Shown one piece after another: positions 1 through 11,432 of a stretch of 64,000 bases of DNA. Numbering within the stretch: the first letter of the stretch is position 1; every line of letters begins with the position of its first letter. The stretch covers positions 175,204,104 to 175,268,103 of the forward strand of contig CM070873.1 of assembly GCA_036365515.1 (NCBI GenBank), read 5' to 3'. The DNA is from Torymus aiolomorphi. Taxonomy: Eukaryota > Arthropoda > Insecta > Hymenoptera > Torymidae. Made by a program: the position numbers and the translations under genes. The notes beneath the pieces are model-generated. The model was not told the DNA's origin and did not search any database. It was given only the letters and a program-made list of their open reading frames with translations.

Positions 1-236
1 CTTTTATTTGAATTCAAATATTCTTGGTTCACATAAGTACTTAATTCCCTAGCTTCTTTTTCAATATCAGAAAATTTATCACGCAATTCCTTAACAAGAT
101 CTACTAATGAAAGCAGCATATTATTAATAGAAATTAAATCTACATTTATGTTTTGAAGATATTGACTAGTTGCGTTAAATCATTGAAAAATGAAATTCCA
201 TAAAACCGCCATAAAAACATTTTCAATCTTAACTAT
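1..236 (-). pseudogene. hAT-like DUF4371/ZMYM1-type pseudogene, distal part
   Basis: Read on the minus strand this stretch continues the DUF4371-like frame that ends at 4046. The frame crosses the transposon insertion point and resumes with residues resembling the helical part that follows the catalytic core in ZMYM1-like hAT proteins. One in-frame stop is visible about 18 codons in. The fragment runs off the left edge, so the C-terminal dimerisation region is not in the window. It is the same gene copy as 4046-5200, separated by the insertion at 237-4045. Assignment rests on the join and on family knowledge; this piece alone would be weak. Confidence 0.6.
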
Positions 237-650
237 GAGGCGTTTCGCCTCAACTCTCCCAGCGCGGCGCGCGAGCGTCAAATCATGCTATTTTCAAGTC
301 GTGTTTACGATATCAATATGAATTTCAAAAAATTATGTGATAAGCGTTTCCGACGTATTTTTTCCTCAGCTTTTCAATGGTGTAAGTGGTTTTTCCGAAA
401 TTTTCCATTTTCACCCTCAAAAAGTATAAAACATACTATATCTCGGAAAGTATATTTTTAATATTTTTTTTGATCATCTAGATCGAAAGCTGAGCATTTT
501 TTACGTCGGAAAGGAATTTTTGCAAAATTTGCTCGAATGTTTTTCTTAGAGAAACAGAACGCGAAAGAGCAGACGCAGCGTCTCCTTCGTGCGCGGTATG
601 CGGCGCGCTGTACAGCGCGTGGACTAGATGTATTTCGCTCTCTAGTAACC
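237..650 (+). repeat. Left ~414-bp terminal inverted repeat
   Basis: Matches the reverse complement of 3633-4045 along its whole length, with scattered substitutions and small indels. The arm contains CG-rich palindromic stretches around 255-285 and 595-625. Open frames inside it (for example 458-670 and 537-797) are not conserved between arms and are not taken as genes. Confidence 0.92.
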
Positions 651-1919
651 TTATTATTTTTATTTATCATTTTTAATTCTTTATGGAATATCTTTTTGCA
701 CTTCGAATTTCACTTATATGCACGATTGACATTTCAGAGGTTATTTCGCAAAAAAAAACCGCTGCCAATTCTTTGGCACTTAGCTTCCTCAAACTAATTC
801 ATCGTTTCCTAATTAAAAATTGAAATTCTGAAAATACATTTTTCATAAAAAGGAATGCTAAAGAATTTCAATAATACTTTGAACCGATGCGTCTTATACC
901 AGTTTCTTGCAAAATAGTATATTACGTACCTATTTTAAAAAAGCTTTGAAAGACCACCAAGTTTAAAAAAAATTGAGATTAAAAAGAGATAAAAGAAGGG
1001 GCTAAAAATGGCACTATTAATACGTTTTCATATTTTAATTTACTACATTATATAAAAATATTAAAATGATAGTTCTCGAAAATAAATGTATAATATATAT
1101 TCATATAGATAATCACTTAAAATTGCAACACAATATTGCCACCAACAAGTGTAATAAGTAACAGTTAAAATTTCAAGTCGATAAATAAATTATTTTTTGA
1201 GATATTAATTTTTTAAATATAAAAAAGTTTTCATTAATAACAAATGACAGAGTGGAGATATTTTAAATTTTAAATTTTAAAAAAAGAAAATGTAGGTAAT
1301 TTGAATACCTTTTAAGAGAAGTATATTATTTTATGTAATAATTACTATAAGATACGAAAAAATCAAAAAAACTAAAAATTCAAAATCGGTTTTTGGTTAT
1401 AAAACAAAAGAAAATCAATAAAATCCCAAATCCATCAGGGTACTTTCCTTTTGCTGCAAGACGAAGCGAATAAGCTTTACCCGACGAAAATTGGTTGATT
1501 AGTTTCGGAGATATTAAGAGTTGAAATACACGAAATCAAAAATCATCAAAATCAAATAATATACACATATACCACCATAAAACATCTTTTTGAAGACTTT
1601 TTTTTCGAAAATTTTTTTCACCGTTGCAAAGCTTCCTCTTTGAGGAAGCAAAAACATTACAATCAATTTGAAATAGCAGACGCAACGCTTCTCACTTACT
1701 TTTTACCCGATAGGTGGCTTGCGTATAGAAAATTTTTGCCCGAGAGTAATTTGTTGTATCCAATTATATAAGTCTGATGAATTTTCGATCTTTGTTATCC
1801 TTGAAATTGTTTAAGAATTTTAACGCTGTTTCCGTTATATTTGTGTTCTTCGTGTGTTTGCTGATTAAATCATAATTTATTTTTGGTTTATTTATTGCAT
1901 TTATTTTCTTGCTACTGAA
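651..1919. other. AT-rich interior of the long-TIR element
   Basis: No frame longer than about 90 codons resembles a known protein. A small stem, GCTTCCTC..GAGGAAGC, sits at 1629-1650. It resembles stems at 6796, 46897 and 56703. The promoter of the transposase frame should lie here but no clear TATA/initiator pair can be chosen. Confidence 0.5.
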
Positions 1920-3498
1920 ATGGATCCAGCTTTGAAGCTGAAATGCATAAATCCTTTTAATAAAATTAATCACTCTGTGCGTAAAAATTTGTCGAATTTT
2001 CCTTCAATATTTAGGAGTGCGTATCCCCTCGTACCAGAAAACGCGAAAATTTGTTCCAACTGTCAACGTCAACTTTATAAACATAAGTTAGATTTACCTT
2101 CATGCGATGCCAAAAAAGCTAAAATTGAATGTACTGATGAATATCATAAAGCAGGCGTGGCAGTTCTCAACCAATTAAAAAAAATTTTTAGAATCACCGG
2201 GTAAGGAAGATAAAATTCAGCTACTCACGCTTGCTCCTGATTTTTGGTCTCGCAGAGACTTAATCAGAGAGTTCGGTTGTACTGAGTGGGAAGCTCGAGA
2301 AGCGAAAAAGTTAGTAACTGAAAGTGGAATTTTTTCAAAACCTGAAAAGAAAAGGGGCAAAATATTTCCAGTTGAAAGTGTAGATTCAGTTAAACGTTTT
2401 TATGAGAGGGACGATATTAGTCGTGTAATGCCCGGATTAAAAGATTGTATATCTGTTAAGCAGGATAATGGTAAAAGAGAACATGTACAGAAAAGGTTAC
2501 TACTTGGTAATTTACGTGAAATTTATTGTTTATTTAAAAAAGAGCATGAATCTGTTAATATTGGCTTCACTAAATTTACTCAATTGAGGCCGCCGCATTG
2601 TGTTCTAGCGGGAAGCAGTGGTACGCATAATGTATGCGTATGTGTACACCACGAAAATATCAAGCTGATATTAAATGCTATTAATTTACAGAGTTTAACT
2701 GAAGGTACTCGACTATTTCTTAAAAACTACCACGATTGCATCCAAGCAATCGTATGTAGTAATGCTAGTTCAAAATGTTACTTGGGAGACTGTTTAGATT
2801 GCCCCAATATGCCTGTATTACGGAAACATTTGCTTGAATGTTTTGAGAGAAATGATATTTTTCAAATACAGTATGAGTCATGGCTTCAGACAGATCGTTG
2901 CACAATAGTATCTACAACTGTAAATGTTTATGAATTCATGAACATACTGGGAGAAAAATTAATAAAATTTAAAACTCATGACTTCTTTGCGAGAGAACAA
3001 TATCTTTTCTTAAGCGATTTGAAAAAAAACCTTCAAAAAGGAGAATTCCTTGTTTGTTGTGATTTTGCAGAAAACTATGCGTTTATAGTGCAAAATTCAA
3101 CACAATCGTTCCACTGGAACAATAATCAAGCAACAGTTTTTACAACAGTGGTATATTATAACGAAAATCAAGATCTTAAACATATAAGCATTGCTATAAT
3201 TTCTGATAATCTAAATCACGATACTGTTGCTGTTTGAAATTTGAAAAGAGGGGCGAAAAGAGCAAGTCTTCAACTCTCTTCGAGTAATCATATTTTAACA
3301 CCAGAAGACCTTTACAACTGGGCTTTACATAATTGCAAAGAAACTAAAGTTTTTTACAGCACTAAAGAGACCTATGAAAAAGCCGTTTTGAAACTAAAAT
3401 CAAGGTTAAGTAAAATTAAATCTATACCGGGAACTTTACAGTACCATGCCGTTATTCCAATGAATAAAACAACATTAATACTAAAAAAACGTCAATGA
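1920..3498 (+). pseudogene. Transposase-like protein of the long-TIR element, broken
   Basis: Starts at ATG 1920. An N-terminal region has a CxxC pair (ICSNCQRQ). A frameshift near 2176-2190, within an A8/T5 run, moves the reading to the frame that continues through 2428-3237. The conserved core includes a CVLAG..GTH.VCVC block, a CYLGDCLDCP cysteine cluster, an acidic DFAENY motif and ISDNLNHDTVAV. A stop at 3235-3237 is followed in frame (3241-3498) by the C-terminal KRGAKRASLQ and Y-W-A region. Compared with the family as I remember it, the segment between HDTVAV and KRGAKR, which normally holds an SDGAA-type acidic motif and a His/Cys-rich stretch, is missing. The copy therefore lost a probable catalytic part. 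These proteins are common as uncharacterised entries in arthropod genomes; the superfamily is unknown to me. Confidence 0.72.
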
Positions 3499-3632
3499 GT
3501 TCAGAATATCAAATCTTCCCTAAAAAACCCGTAAAACAAAACAAAATAAAATTATCTACTTTTAAAAAAAAGAATTATTAATATTAATACTAGTTTATTG
3601 TTGCTATTATTAAGGAAATCAAAATTTTAAGT

Positions 3633-4045
3633 GGTTGTTAGAGAGCGAAATGCATCTAGTCCACGCGGTGTACAGCGCGCCGAAAACCGCGCGCGAAGGA
3701 GACGCTGCGTCTGCTCTTTTGCGTTCTGTTTCTCTAAGAAAACATTCGAGCAAATTCTGAAAAAAATCCTTTCCGACGTAAAAAATGCTCAGCTTTCGAT
3801 CTAGGGGGTAAAAAAAAATATTAAAAATATACTTTTCGAGATATAATATGTTTTATACTTGTTGGGGGGGAAAATGGAAAATTTCGGAAAAACCACCTAC
3901 GCCATTGGAAAGCTGAGGAAAAAATACGTCGGAAACGCTTATCACATAATTTTTTGAAATGCATATTGATATCGTAAACACGACTTGAAAATAGCATGAT
4001 TTGACGCTAGCGCGCCGCGCTGGGAGAGTTGAGGCGAAACGCCTC
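3633..4045 (-). repeat. Right ~413-bp terminal inverted repeat
   Basis: Inverted partner of 237-650. It ends GAGGCGAAACGCCTC and is followed directly by the CTAT duplication at 4046-4049. Confidence 0.92.
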
Positions 4046-5200
4046 CTATATGACTCAATAAAGCTAAAGCTTCTTGACGTGTATCACACTTTTGATCAAT
4101 ATCATTAGCTAATATTTGTAAAGCCTCATAAATGCCATCGTAATCCTTGACTATGTGTTTTGTGGCATCTCCGCGACATGACCATCTCGTTTATGATAAA
4201 CTGGTTAATCTAAATTTTTTAGTCAATAGAACATCCCATCGTGTTGATGCACTAAAAAAACATAAGTATTGCGCGATCCGGAAGAAATTCGTGGCGTCAA
4301 GACATTTGTCGACGCTACACTCTCCTACCAAGTTCAGTGAATGACCGACGCAAGGAACGTAGCTTGCTAATTTATTTTTTCTTTAATACGAGCTTGGAGG
4401 CCGGAGTATTTCCCGAACATATTAGAAGCGTTGTCATAGGTCTGAGCTCGGCAATTTTCAATATCAATACCATTTTTTTGTAATAAGTCTAACACAACAT
4501 TGCTAAGCGTTCATAAACATGACCATTTAATTAGTATCGAAAAATGATTAGCAACTGATCAATATGAGATACATCAGGAGTAGAATCTACCACAATGTCC
4601 CAATGTTTTGCACTCTTTATTTCACTTATAATATGATTTAATACTTTTGTAGCCATTAACTCTACGAATTCTTCAGAAACGGTTTTTAATAAGTATGATA
4701 CTGTTCCATGACCTTTATGAGAATACAATTTAATGTGCTCTTCCATAAAGGAATCAAATTCAGCAATCAATTCTATGCTACCGAGGAAATTCCCATTATT
4801 AGGGGATCCTATTACTTCATTTTTTCCTCGTAGTGGAAGCCCCCGTTCTGTCAGATACCGAATCCCTGCTACGACTCTTTTCAAAACTTTAATCCAATGT
4901 TGCACTTCATTTTCCATGTCTCTTATAATACTTGCTTCTATATTCAAATCTTTTTGTAAATACTCGATATTACTCATCATACAGTTGTTATGTTCTTTAC
5001 TACTTTCGTGAGACCTAATGAATTCATCTATTTTCTTCCAACTTGAAAAGCCTTCTTTAACAAATTTGTTATCGTGGTCTTTCGAAAATAGTTTGCAAAC
5101 AGCAAAAAATTGAGCTTTCGATTCTGAATACGTAAGCCATTTTCTTTCATACTTCTCTCCATTCTGTAAATTTCGCTGAAAATAAGTTGGCGAGAAATAT
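4046..5200 (-). pseudogene. hAT-like DUF4371/ZMYM1-type pseudogene, central part
   Basis: On the minus strand from about 5200 the frame reads as a TTF-type zinc-finger region (YFSPTYFQ, then GEKYERKWL). It then runs into the DUF4371 core at 4980-4531, with GLPLRGKNE, GNFLG..ELIAEFD, GKGH-like, DSTPDVSH and IDQL. DSTPDVSH is the position of the first catalytic Asp in hAT-like proteins. Downstream (4530-4050), similarity continues in shifting frames, with several stops and frameshifts. These proteins are domesticated or active hAT relatives that bind DNA through the zinc finger. This copy is dead. It was interrupted by the long-TIR transposon at 4046. Confidence 0.78.
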
Positions 5201-5786
5201 CTACTCTACTTATTATATTCTCGTTTAGATAGCTTAAAATTAGAATTCTTGTTTGGAAAAAGCCTTATCCCTTTCGTAAGTATTTTTGACATTCGTAGCC
5301 ATTTTCGTTTAATTTTAAAATATTACTTATCATGCGCAGAATCTTTGTGCACATTTATAAATAAAATATTACTTATCATGCGTTAATTTATTACTCGAAT
5401 GTATATAAGTGTAACCTAACATCGAAAGATAAATCGTCATCAAATCGCCTATTATTTAAACTATTTTCTTCTAATAAAGATTCTGCAACATTTTGGTGTA
5501 ACGCATCTAAAAAAGGGAAAATATAATTTGTTTTCTAAAAAAAAAGAAACTTCAAGGAATAGTATATTTAGACTATACATTATGCACACGAATTAACATT
5601 TTATCGGACTATTTATTTCGAATTTTCTTATAATAAAATTTTAATTAAATATAATATAAATACGAGTGAAAACAATTAATTATTTTTTTTAGTCTGAAAG
5701 CTAATTAGAGTAAGAGTGAAAATGTAATTTTATATAAACGTTTGCATGACAAATTAGAAAAGACAATAAATATGTATCAAAATATC
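5201..5786. other. AT-rich spacer within the hAT-like pseudogene
   Basis: Lies between the N-terminal block (5787-6314) and the zinc-finger block (up to 5200) of the DUF4371-like gene. It could be an intron or an insertion. I see no TIR pair and no recognisable coding sequence. Confidence 0.45.
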
Positions 5787-6314
5787 TCAAAAATTATATT
5801 TTCTTTCAACACTGTTTAAAATACCTCTTTTGCTATTGTTAAGTGCACAAATTATGCTCCTTTCAGCAACAGAATCACTTTCTTCGCACACTAGCACTTG
5901 ACTTAATTGATCTTTATCTGTATCTTTAGTTTGTGTTATAAATGGTGTGATAGATGGTTTTGAATTGCCAATACCACGTATATCAATCGCACTGTCATCC
6001 TTAACCGAGTCGCTCTTTGTGCCAACTTCTATTTGGTTTGATTGATCTTCAGTTTCTACGATAGATCGTTTATAGAAATCAGCCACAGTAGGTCGTTTTT
6101 CAACTGATTCCTCCTTTACTTTTTTTGCTTTGCTCTTTACTGCCCCGCTTGGATACTTTCGTTTCAACATTTTGGTAGTGTAAACTTTCTGGACCACAGT
6201 CAGAAGCATGCACACTGCCACAACAAGAACGGCAAAGCCCGTATGAACTTTGTCTTCATTGTTTTTCTGTGTATCGAGTGATGCCCGCAACGACCCGCGC
6301 GTCGGCACCGTCAC
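5787..6314 (-). pseudogene. N-terminal region of the DUF4371/ZMYM1-like protein
   Basis: A 175-codon open frame. From about residue 49 it reads MLKRKYPSGAVKSKAKK, typical of the lysine-rich N-terminus that precedes the TTF zinc finger in ZMYM1-like hAT proteins. An acidic, Ser/Thr-rich linker follows. The first 48 residues include a hydrophobic stretch (GFAVLVVAVCMLLTVV) that is probably fortuitous upstream reading; the family start is likely the internal Met. It lies upstream of, and in the same orientation as, the 4046-5200 block, so I read it as the same gene copy. Confidence 0.55.
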
Positions 6315-6790
6315 TACGACGTTTTCCGCGAAATGAAAAACACATCAAGTGGTTTCTGCTATAAGTCTCGAAGCGTAAGCGATAGTGAGACATAAAGGTG
6401 CCGTTGCTACAGCCTCTTCCAAACTAATTTCTATACGTTCGGTATTTTTTCAAGATGCTTCACTCTATAGTAATTGCTCAAATAATTAATTCAAGTTTTT
6501 CAAAATCTATTTTTCGATTGTAGCGCGAATCAGAGAAAACGTTAAGTAAATAGTCTTTGAATCATCTATTTTTTTCAGTATACAAATATGTATCCGTATA
6601 ATACTCAGCTATAAGAGGGACGTTTTCTGCTCCAATAAAGCGCTTTTAGCTAAAACAATATAAGATAATCTGAACGCATTTACTTTAGTAATCATATTTT
6701 AAAAAAGTATGTAACTTTTTTATATTTATATTTCATATATAAATTTTAATTTCGTGTACGGTTAGATGCGCAAAATTAAATTACGTTTGT
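6315..6790. other. Non-coding AT-rich stretch
   Basis: No coding sequence or structured repeat recognised. It could include the 5' end of the hAT-like element, but no TIR was found. Confidence 0.4.
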
Positions 6791-6866
6791 TTTGCTTTCT
6801 CAAAGAGAAAGCACGGTAACGGTGAAATTTTTCGACCTCGAGATTTCGATGATTTTCGATATTTCT
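6791..6866 (+). repeat. Interspersed module with GCTTTCTC stem
   Basis: Begins with the stem TTGCTTTCTCAAAGAGAAAG and continues through GGTGAAATTTTTCGACCTCG and GATTTCGATGATTTTCGATA. The same ~75 bases occur in the opposite orientation at 46836-46912. In both places the far end abuts a CA/GT microsatellite, which suggests a dispersed element with an attached or targeted simple repeat. Confidence 0.7.
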
Positions 6867-6867
6867 G

Positions 6868-6939
6868 AGTGCGTGCGTGCGTGCATGGGTGCGTGTGCGC
6901 GTGTGTGTGTGCGCATGTGTGCGTGTGTGGATGTGTGGA

Positions 6940-7008
<69 letters not shown>
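6868..7008 (+). repeat. GT/GC-GT microsatellite
   Basis: About 140 bp of (GT)n with GCGTGC and GTGGAT variants at the left end, then a pure (GT)n run. Cys-Val and Thr-His open frames across it are simple-repeat artefacts. Confidence 0.97.
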
Positions 7009-7011
<3 letters not shown>

Positions 7012-7094
7012 AAATTTGTCCGTAGCATAACTCGAAACTGGCCAAAAATATCAAATTTATCTGTGCCAGGTAGATTATTTTGAAGTTGTGCAAG

Positions 7095-7458
7095 TTGAAT
7101 TATATAGTTGATCGGATAATATTAAGTCGGTTAAAAAAAATAGAGCAAAATCTCGAAAAATAGAAACTTTTTTTTTCGTCGTCGAATTTGGATATCTGTG
7201 GGTAGTAGTCCCACCGAAAAGACCGTGAAATTATCTATCAATCCATATTTTTGTCAGCCCAATCAGATATTAAGTCGGTTAAAAAAATAAAGAAAAATAT
7301 GGAAAAATGGAAAATAATTTTTTTTGGCTCTGAGTTTGGATATCGGTCGGAAGTAGGCCCATTTTGTGAAAGGTCTTGAAATTACCTATCAATCCATATT
7401 TTTGTCGGCCCAATCGAATATTATTAAGTCGATTAAAAAAAAATAAAGGAAAATATGG
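7095..7458 (+). repeat. ~150-bp tandem repeat, left block
   Basis: Units marked by TATTAAGTCGGTTAAAAAAA and GATATCGGTCGGAAGTAGG recur with a period of about 148 bp (GATATC at 7191 and 7339). The array resumes at about 10724 with the same units (10757, 10914, 11070; period 156-157). The gap is filled by a LINE, so one array was split. Confidence 0.88.
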
Positions 7459-7461
7459 TAT

Positions 7462-7492
<31 letters not shown>

Positions 7493-10400
7493 TTTTAACC
7501 AGAAAAGTTACAATGCAGTTTACAAAGTAAAAATCTATTAGAGGTAAACATTGTTACCTGTACAATAGTCTGGTTGCATACAACTAATACTATATCTATA
7601 ACTTAAAACTAACAGATTACTCATTCGAGTAACATAAACATTTTCAAAAACTTTATTTCATTTAACAATTTATATATTCTATAAATAAAATCCGCCAAAA
7701 CGTAATATTATAATCTTCATTTTTCCAAAAGTAAACAGTGAAAATGATATGAAGTTGTGCGTAATGTTACAATTAAATGTTATTATCGAAAGAGCTTTTG
7801 TTTTAATTTGTACTTAATTGTACTCTTCTTATAATTTAAAATTTTGAGATCATTAGGCAATTCGTTAAATACCCTCATAGCTTCTACCAGACTATCTTTA
7901 TCACTAATAGCTTTGGTCATTTTAGGTAGTTGTAGTGATTTTTTCTAGTATTGCGTTTTATTGTAAGAAAAGCATCTTTTAGATTATTATAATGATAGCA
8001 TAAGGATTCTAGAGTGAACATTTGTTCTATTTTTAGCGGAGTGTTGTGCACCTGGAATTTATTTTTGGCAATGATTTTGAGCAATTTATTTTGGATTTGT
8101 TGTATTATTTTAATTTCTGTTCTACAAGCACCCCCCAAGCAATGATGCCATAGTTTATAACATTATGAAAGAAGGAGTAATAAATAATCATCAATGTGTT
8201 TGTATCCATAATTTTTCTTAGCTTTGCGAGTATAAATATTAAATATTTTGTTCTGTTAATTAAATATTTAATGTGACTATCCCATTTCATATTAAAGTCG
8301 AAAATTAATCCCAAGTACTTGTAACATTCTGTTCTAGTTATTTGCTGATTTTGTATATTTATATTTACATTAATTGGGACACTATCACGATAGTTACCGA
8401 AAGTTATAAACTTAGTTTTTGTATATTTAGGGATAGCTTATTTAAAGCAAGCCATTCCGCCGCTTGATCTAGTAGTTTGTTTATTCTATCCTGCGCCATT
8501 GACCACGTGTCTTCACTAGAAATGATGACAGTGTCATCAGCGTAGGACAGAATAGACCCTTCCGGCATATCTCTCAATAGATCGTTTACATATAATATAA
8601 AAAGTATCGGTCCTAATATTGTTCCCTGTGGCACCCCACAAGATACATATTTGTATTCACTTATTTGGTTTTGTATTCGAACTTTTTGTTGTCTATCGGA
8701 GAGATAGCTTTTGAACAAAAGTAAGACCTTTCCTCTTATTCCATAACGTTCTAATTTGCTAAGTAATATGTCATGGTTAACAGTATCGAACGCTTTTGCC
8801 AGATCTAAAAAAGTAGCAATAATACGTTTGCTTTTATCTAGATTTTGATAGATTTTATGTGTTATGTAGTTAAGTGCATCCGCCGTACCTTTGTTTTTAA
8901 CAAAGCCATATTGGTGTTCAGAAAGTATTTGATGTTTTTCCAAAAAAGTATAAAGTCTGTTATAAAGTATTTTTTCAAAAATTTTGGCAACATTGGATAT
9001 TAGAGATATTGGTCTGTAGTTAGAAATGCATGATTTGCTTCCAGCTTTGTGGATAGGGACAACTTCGGCACTTTTGAGATTATCTGGCCAGATAGACTTT
9101 TCAATACTCAAGTTGTATATATGTTCTAAAGGAATAATTATGTAGTTTGCTAACGTCTTTAAAATTTTTGTATTTATATTATCTACACCTCCAGCTTTGT
9201 TTTTCATGTTACGTATAATTGTATTTATTTCAAGTGCATCAGCGGGTTCTAAAAACATTGATTTGTTATTTGGTTTAGGCATATTCAATCTTTTATTTGT
9301 AGGTTGTATAATTTTATTACTTACTTCCGATCCTACTTCACAAAAATACTTATTCATAACATTAGCAATTTCCCTTTGATCTTCTATTTTTTTATTGTCT
9401 TGATCGTAAATATTAGTTATATTATTTGATTGCACTTTGTTTTTTCCTAATTTCTTATTTATTAAGTTCTACAGTTGTCTAGGATTGTTGTCACATTTTT
9501 TAAACGTTTCGAAGTCAAATTTGTGTTTGGCATCTTTAATAATCTTATCTAATATTTTACAATAGTCCCTGTATTCTTTTTTTGCGGATTCACTAGTTGG
9601 GTTTCTTTTAAAAATATTATATAAAGTTTCTTTAGTTTTACATGATATTATAATTGCATTTGTGATCCATATCTTTCTAGGAATCATATTTTTTTGTTTA
9701 TTTTGTTTTTGTGAAAAAGTTGCCTTCTCAACACATCCATTCACTAGTTCAACTAATAACTCTGAGGCAGAGTTAGGATTTTGTATAGTCAAAATCGAAT
9801 TCCAGTCTATGCTTCTAGCTACGTTAATTAGTTTTTTATAATTTATGGTTTTATTGTTCTGCTTTCTTGAGTCGCTATGTATTATATGATCGAAAGTTAA
9901 AAACAAAGGGTAGTGATCAGTAAATGGAGTAGTTATTTTGTAGGCTTTTGTTGTTAGATTTTTACTTTTTAGATACATATTATCGATACATGAACCCCCG
10001 AAGATATTTTCTGGGTCTGGTCGTGTGACTCCAAGGAAACATGGGGTATACTCATGTTCTAAAAGATGATTCAAAAAATCTTGGCTTAAAGTCATGTCAT
10101 ATGCACTATCAAGAGATTTGCTCATTATATTAATATTGAAGTCTCCGATTAACCAATGATTTTTACTGTTTATATAATTCATAATGTATTTTTTTACACT
10201 CAAAATAAATTCTGTTTTCGAGATGTCATGGCATCTGTAGACAGCCGAGATTATTATCTCATCTTTATTTTTTAGTCTAATTCTGGAACATAGAAAACTA
10301 ACTCTATCAATTACTATTGTTTCTGTGTCTTCAAATATTTTACTATTTATATATACAAGAACCCCGTCGTTTTGGTTAATTCTACTATTATTATAAAAAA

Positions 10401-10717
10401 TTTTGTAATTAGGTAATTGATATTGTTTATAGTTTTCCAGTTTTCTAGTCTCTGTACAAACAATTACACATGGTTTAACATACAGACTCTCAATAATAAT
10501 TTCTAGATTTTTTAGATTAGCATTTATGCTTCTTATATTTATATACATAATTAGATTATTTTGGCCTGTTAGATTATTGTTGAGAGTCTGCATGTTAGCG
10601 CAGCTACATTCACGTTGTAAGAAGTTTTCAATGTCTTGCTGGACTTGATCCATTATCATTTAGCGATTCTCTCGAAGACTGCAAGCCCAAGGGGGCAATG
10701 GATAAAACAGATTGACT
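7459..10717 (-). mobile_element. Non-LTR retrotransposon (Jockey/CR1-like LINE)
   Basis: A minus-strand LINE whose 3' end on the plus strand is a (TTTA)n tract at 7459-7495, that is a (TAAA)n tail. The 5' end lies near 10717. The hexamer TGGTAT at 7456-7461 and 10718-10723 may be the target duplication. Only ORF2 is present; the ORF1 region is absent, so the copy is probably 5' truncated just upstream of ORF2. It is inserted in the ~150-bp tandem array. The exact clade is not determined. Confidence 0.85.
7783..10659 (-). pseudogene. LINE ORF2: endonuclease + reverse transcriptase
   Basis: From the Met at 10659, the first ~280 residues are an APE-type endonuclease (NIRSINANL, CTETR, DGVLVYI, WLIGDFNIN and TTPFTDHYPL motifs). 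An in-frame TAG at about 9469 interrupts it. The RT follows in the same frame (9435-8404): NYRPISLISN, FLDLAKAFDTVNH, GVPQGTILGP and the catalytic SYADDT. A frameshift near 8410, a second near 8130 and a third near 7919 break the thumb and C-terminal region, which ends at TAA 7783. The protein reverse-transcribes its own RNA at a nicked target. At least four lesions make this copy inactive. Confidence 0.85.
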
Positions 10718-10723
10718 TGGTAT

Positions 10724-11215
10724 AATCGAAATCATTTTTTTTCTTCGCCGCGTTTTGATATCGGTCGGAAGTGGTCCCATTTTCTGAAAGATCTTGAAAT
10801 TTCCTATCTACTCATATTTTTTTCGGCCCAATCGGATATTATTAAGTCGGTTTAAAAAAAAATAAAGAAAAATATGGAAAAATAGAAAATGATTTTTTTT
10901 GGCTCTGGGTATGGATATCGGTCGGAAGTAGGCCCATTTTCTGAAAGGTTTTGAAATTTCCTATCTATCCATATTTTTTTCTGACCCGATCGGATATTAT
11001 TAAGTCGGTTAAAAAAAATAAAGAAAAATATGGAAAAATCGAAAATGATTTTTTTTTGCTCCGGGTTTGGATATCGGTCGGAAGTAGGCACATTTTATGA
11101 AAGGTCTTGAAATTTCCTATCTACCCATATTTTTGTGGGCCCGATCGGATATTATTAAGTCGGTTAAAAAAAAATACAGGAAAATATGGAAAAATCGAAA
11201 ATAATTTTTTTCATT
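10724..11215 (+). repeat. ~150-bp tandem repeat, right block
   Basis: About three further units of the 7095-7458 array, with landmark GATATCGGTCGG at 10757, 10914 and 11070. The unit ends TATTAAGTCGGTTAAAAAAA. The adjacent-unit open frame at 10852-11091 is a repeat artefact. Confidence 0.88.
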
Positions 11216-11299
11216 ACTTATACAGAAATTGTACTTTAACATCCTAGATCTACCACTATAAAATTAAGGAAAAAAAACGCGCTTGTGTTACAGGATATT

Positions 11300-11432
11300 T
11301 GAAACCTTCGCCGAGTTATATGGTTTTTGAAACCACTCTATGAGTTGGAGGATTTACGAAGTCTTCGCTGAGTTGGCGGAGTTTTGAAACAAACGCCGAG
11401 TAACAGGTTTTTGAAGAAAACGCCGAAGAAAT
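11300..11432 (+). repeat. Short degenerate repeat (CGCCGAGTT motif)
   Basis: TCGCCGAGTT..GGTTTTTGAAAC-like units recur four times with spacing of roughly 30-35 bp. The rest of 11216-11585 is AT-rich with no recognised content. Confidence 0.5.

Larger units (their letters stand above)
237..4045 (+). mobile_element. Long-TIR DNA transposon, unplaced superfamily, internally deleted
   Basis: A 3,809-bp unit bounded by inverted repeats of about 414 bp (237-650 and 3633-4045). It is flanked by a 4-bp direct duplication, CTAT, at 233-236 and 4046-4049. The outermost 15 bases, GAGGCGTTTCGCCTC, are themselves palindromic. The interior holds a transposase-like frame at 1920-3498 on the plus strand and AT-rich filler. 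A 4-bp duplication is reported for groups such as Sola, Ginger and Academ (3-4 bp), and long TIRs occur in several groups; I cannot place it further. The element interrupts a DUF4371-like gene and removal restores that gene's frame, which strongly supports the boundaries. Confidence 0.88.

Noticed and set aside
458..797. Open frames on both strands at 458-670 and 537-797
   Set aside because: They lie in the long TIR, are not conserved in the other arm and have no domain.
6792..7093. Cys-Val and Thr-His repeat proteins
   Set aside because: Products of the GT microsatellite.
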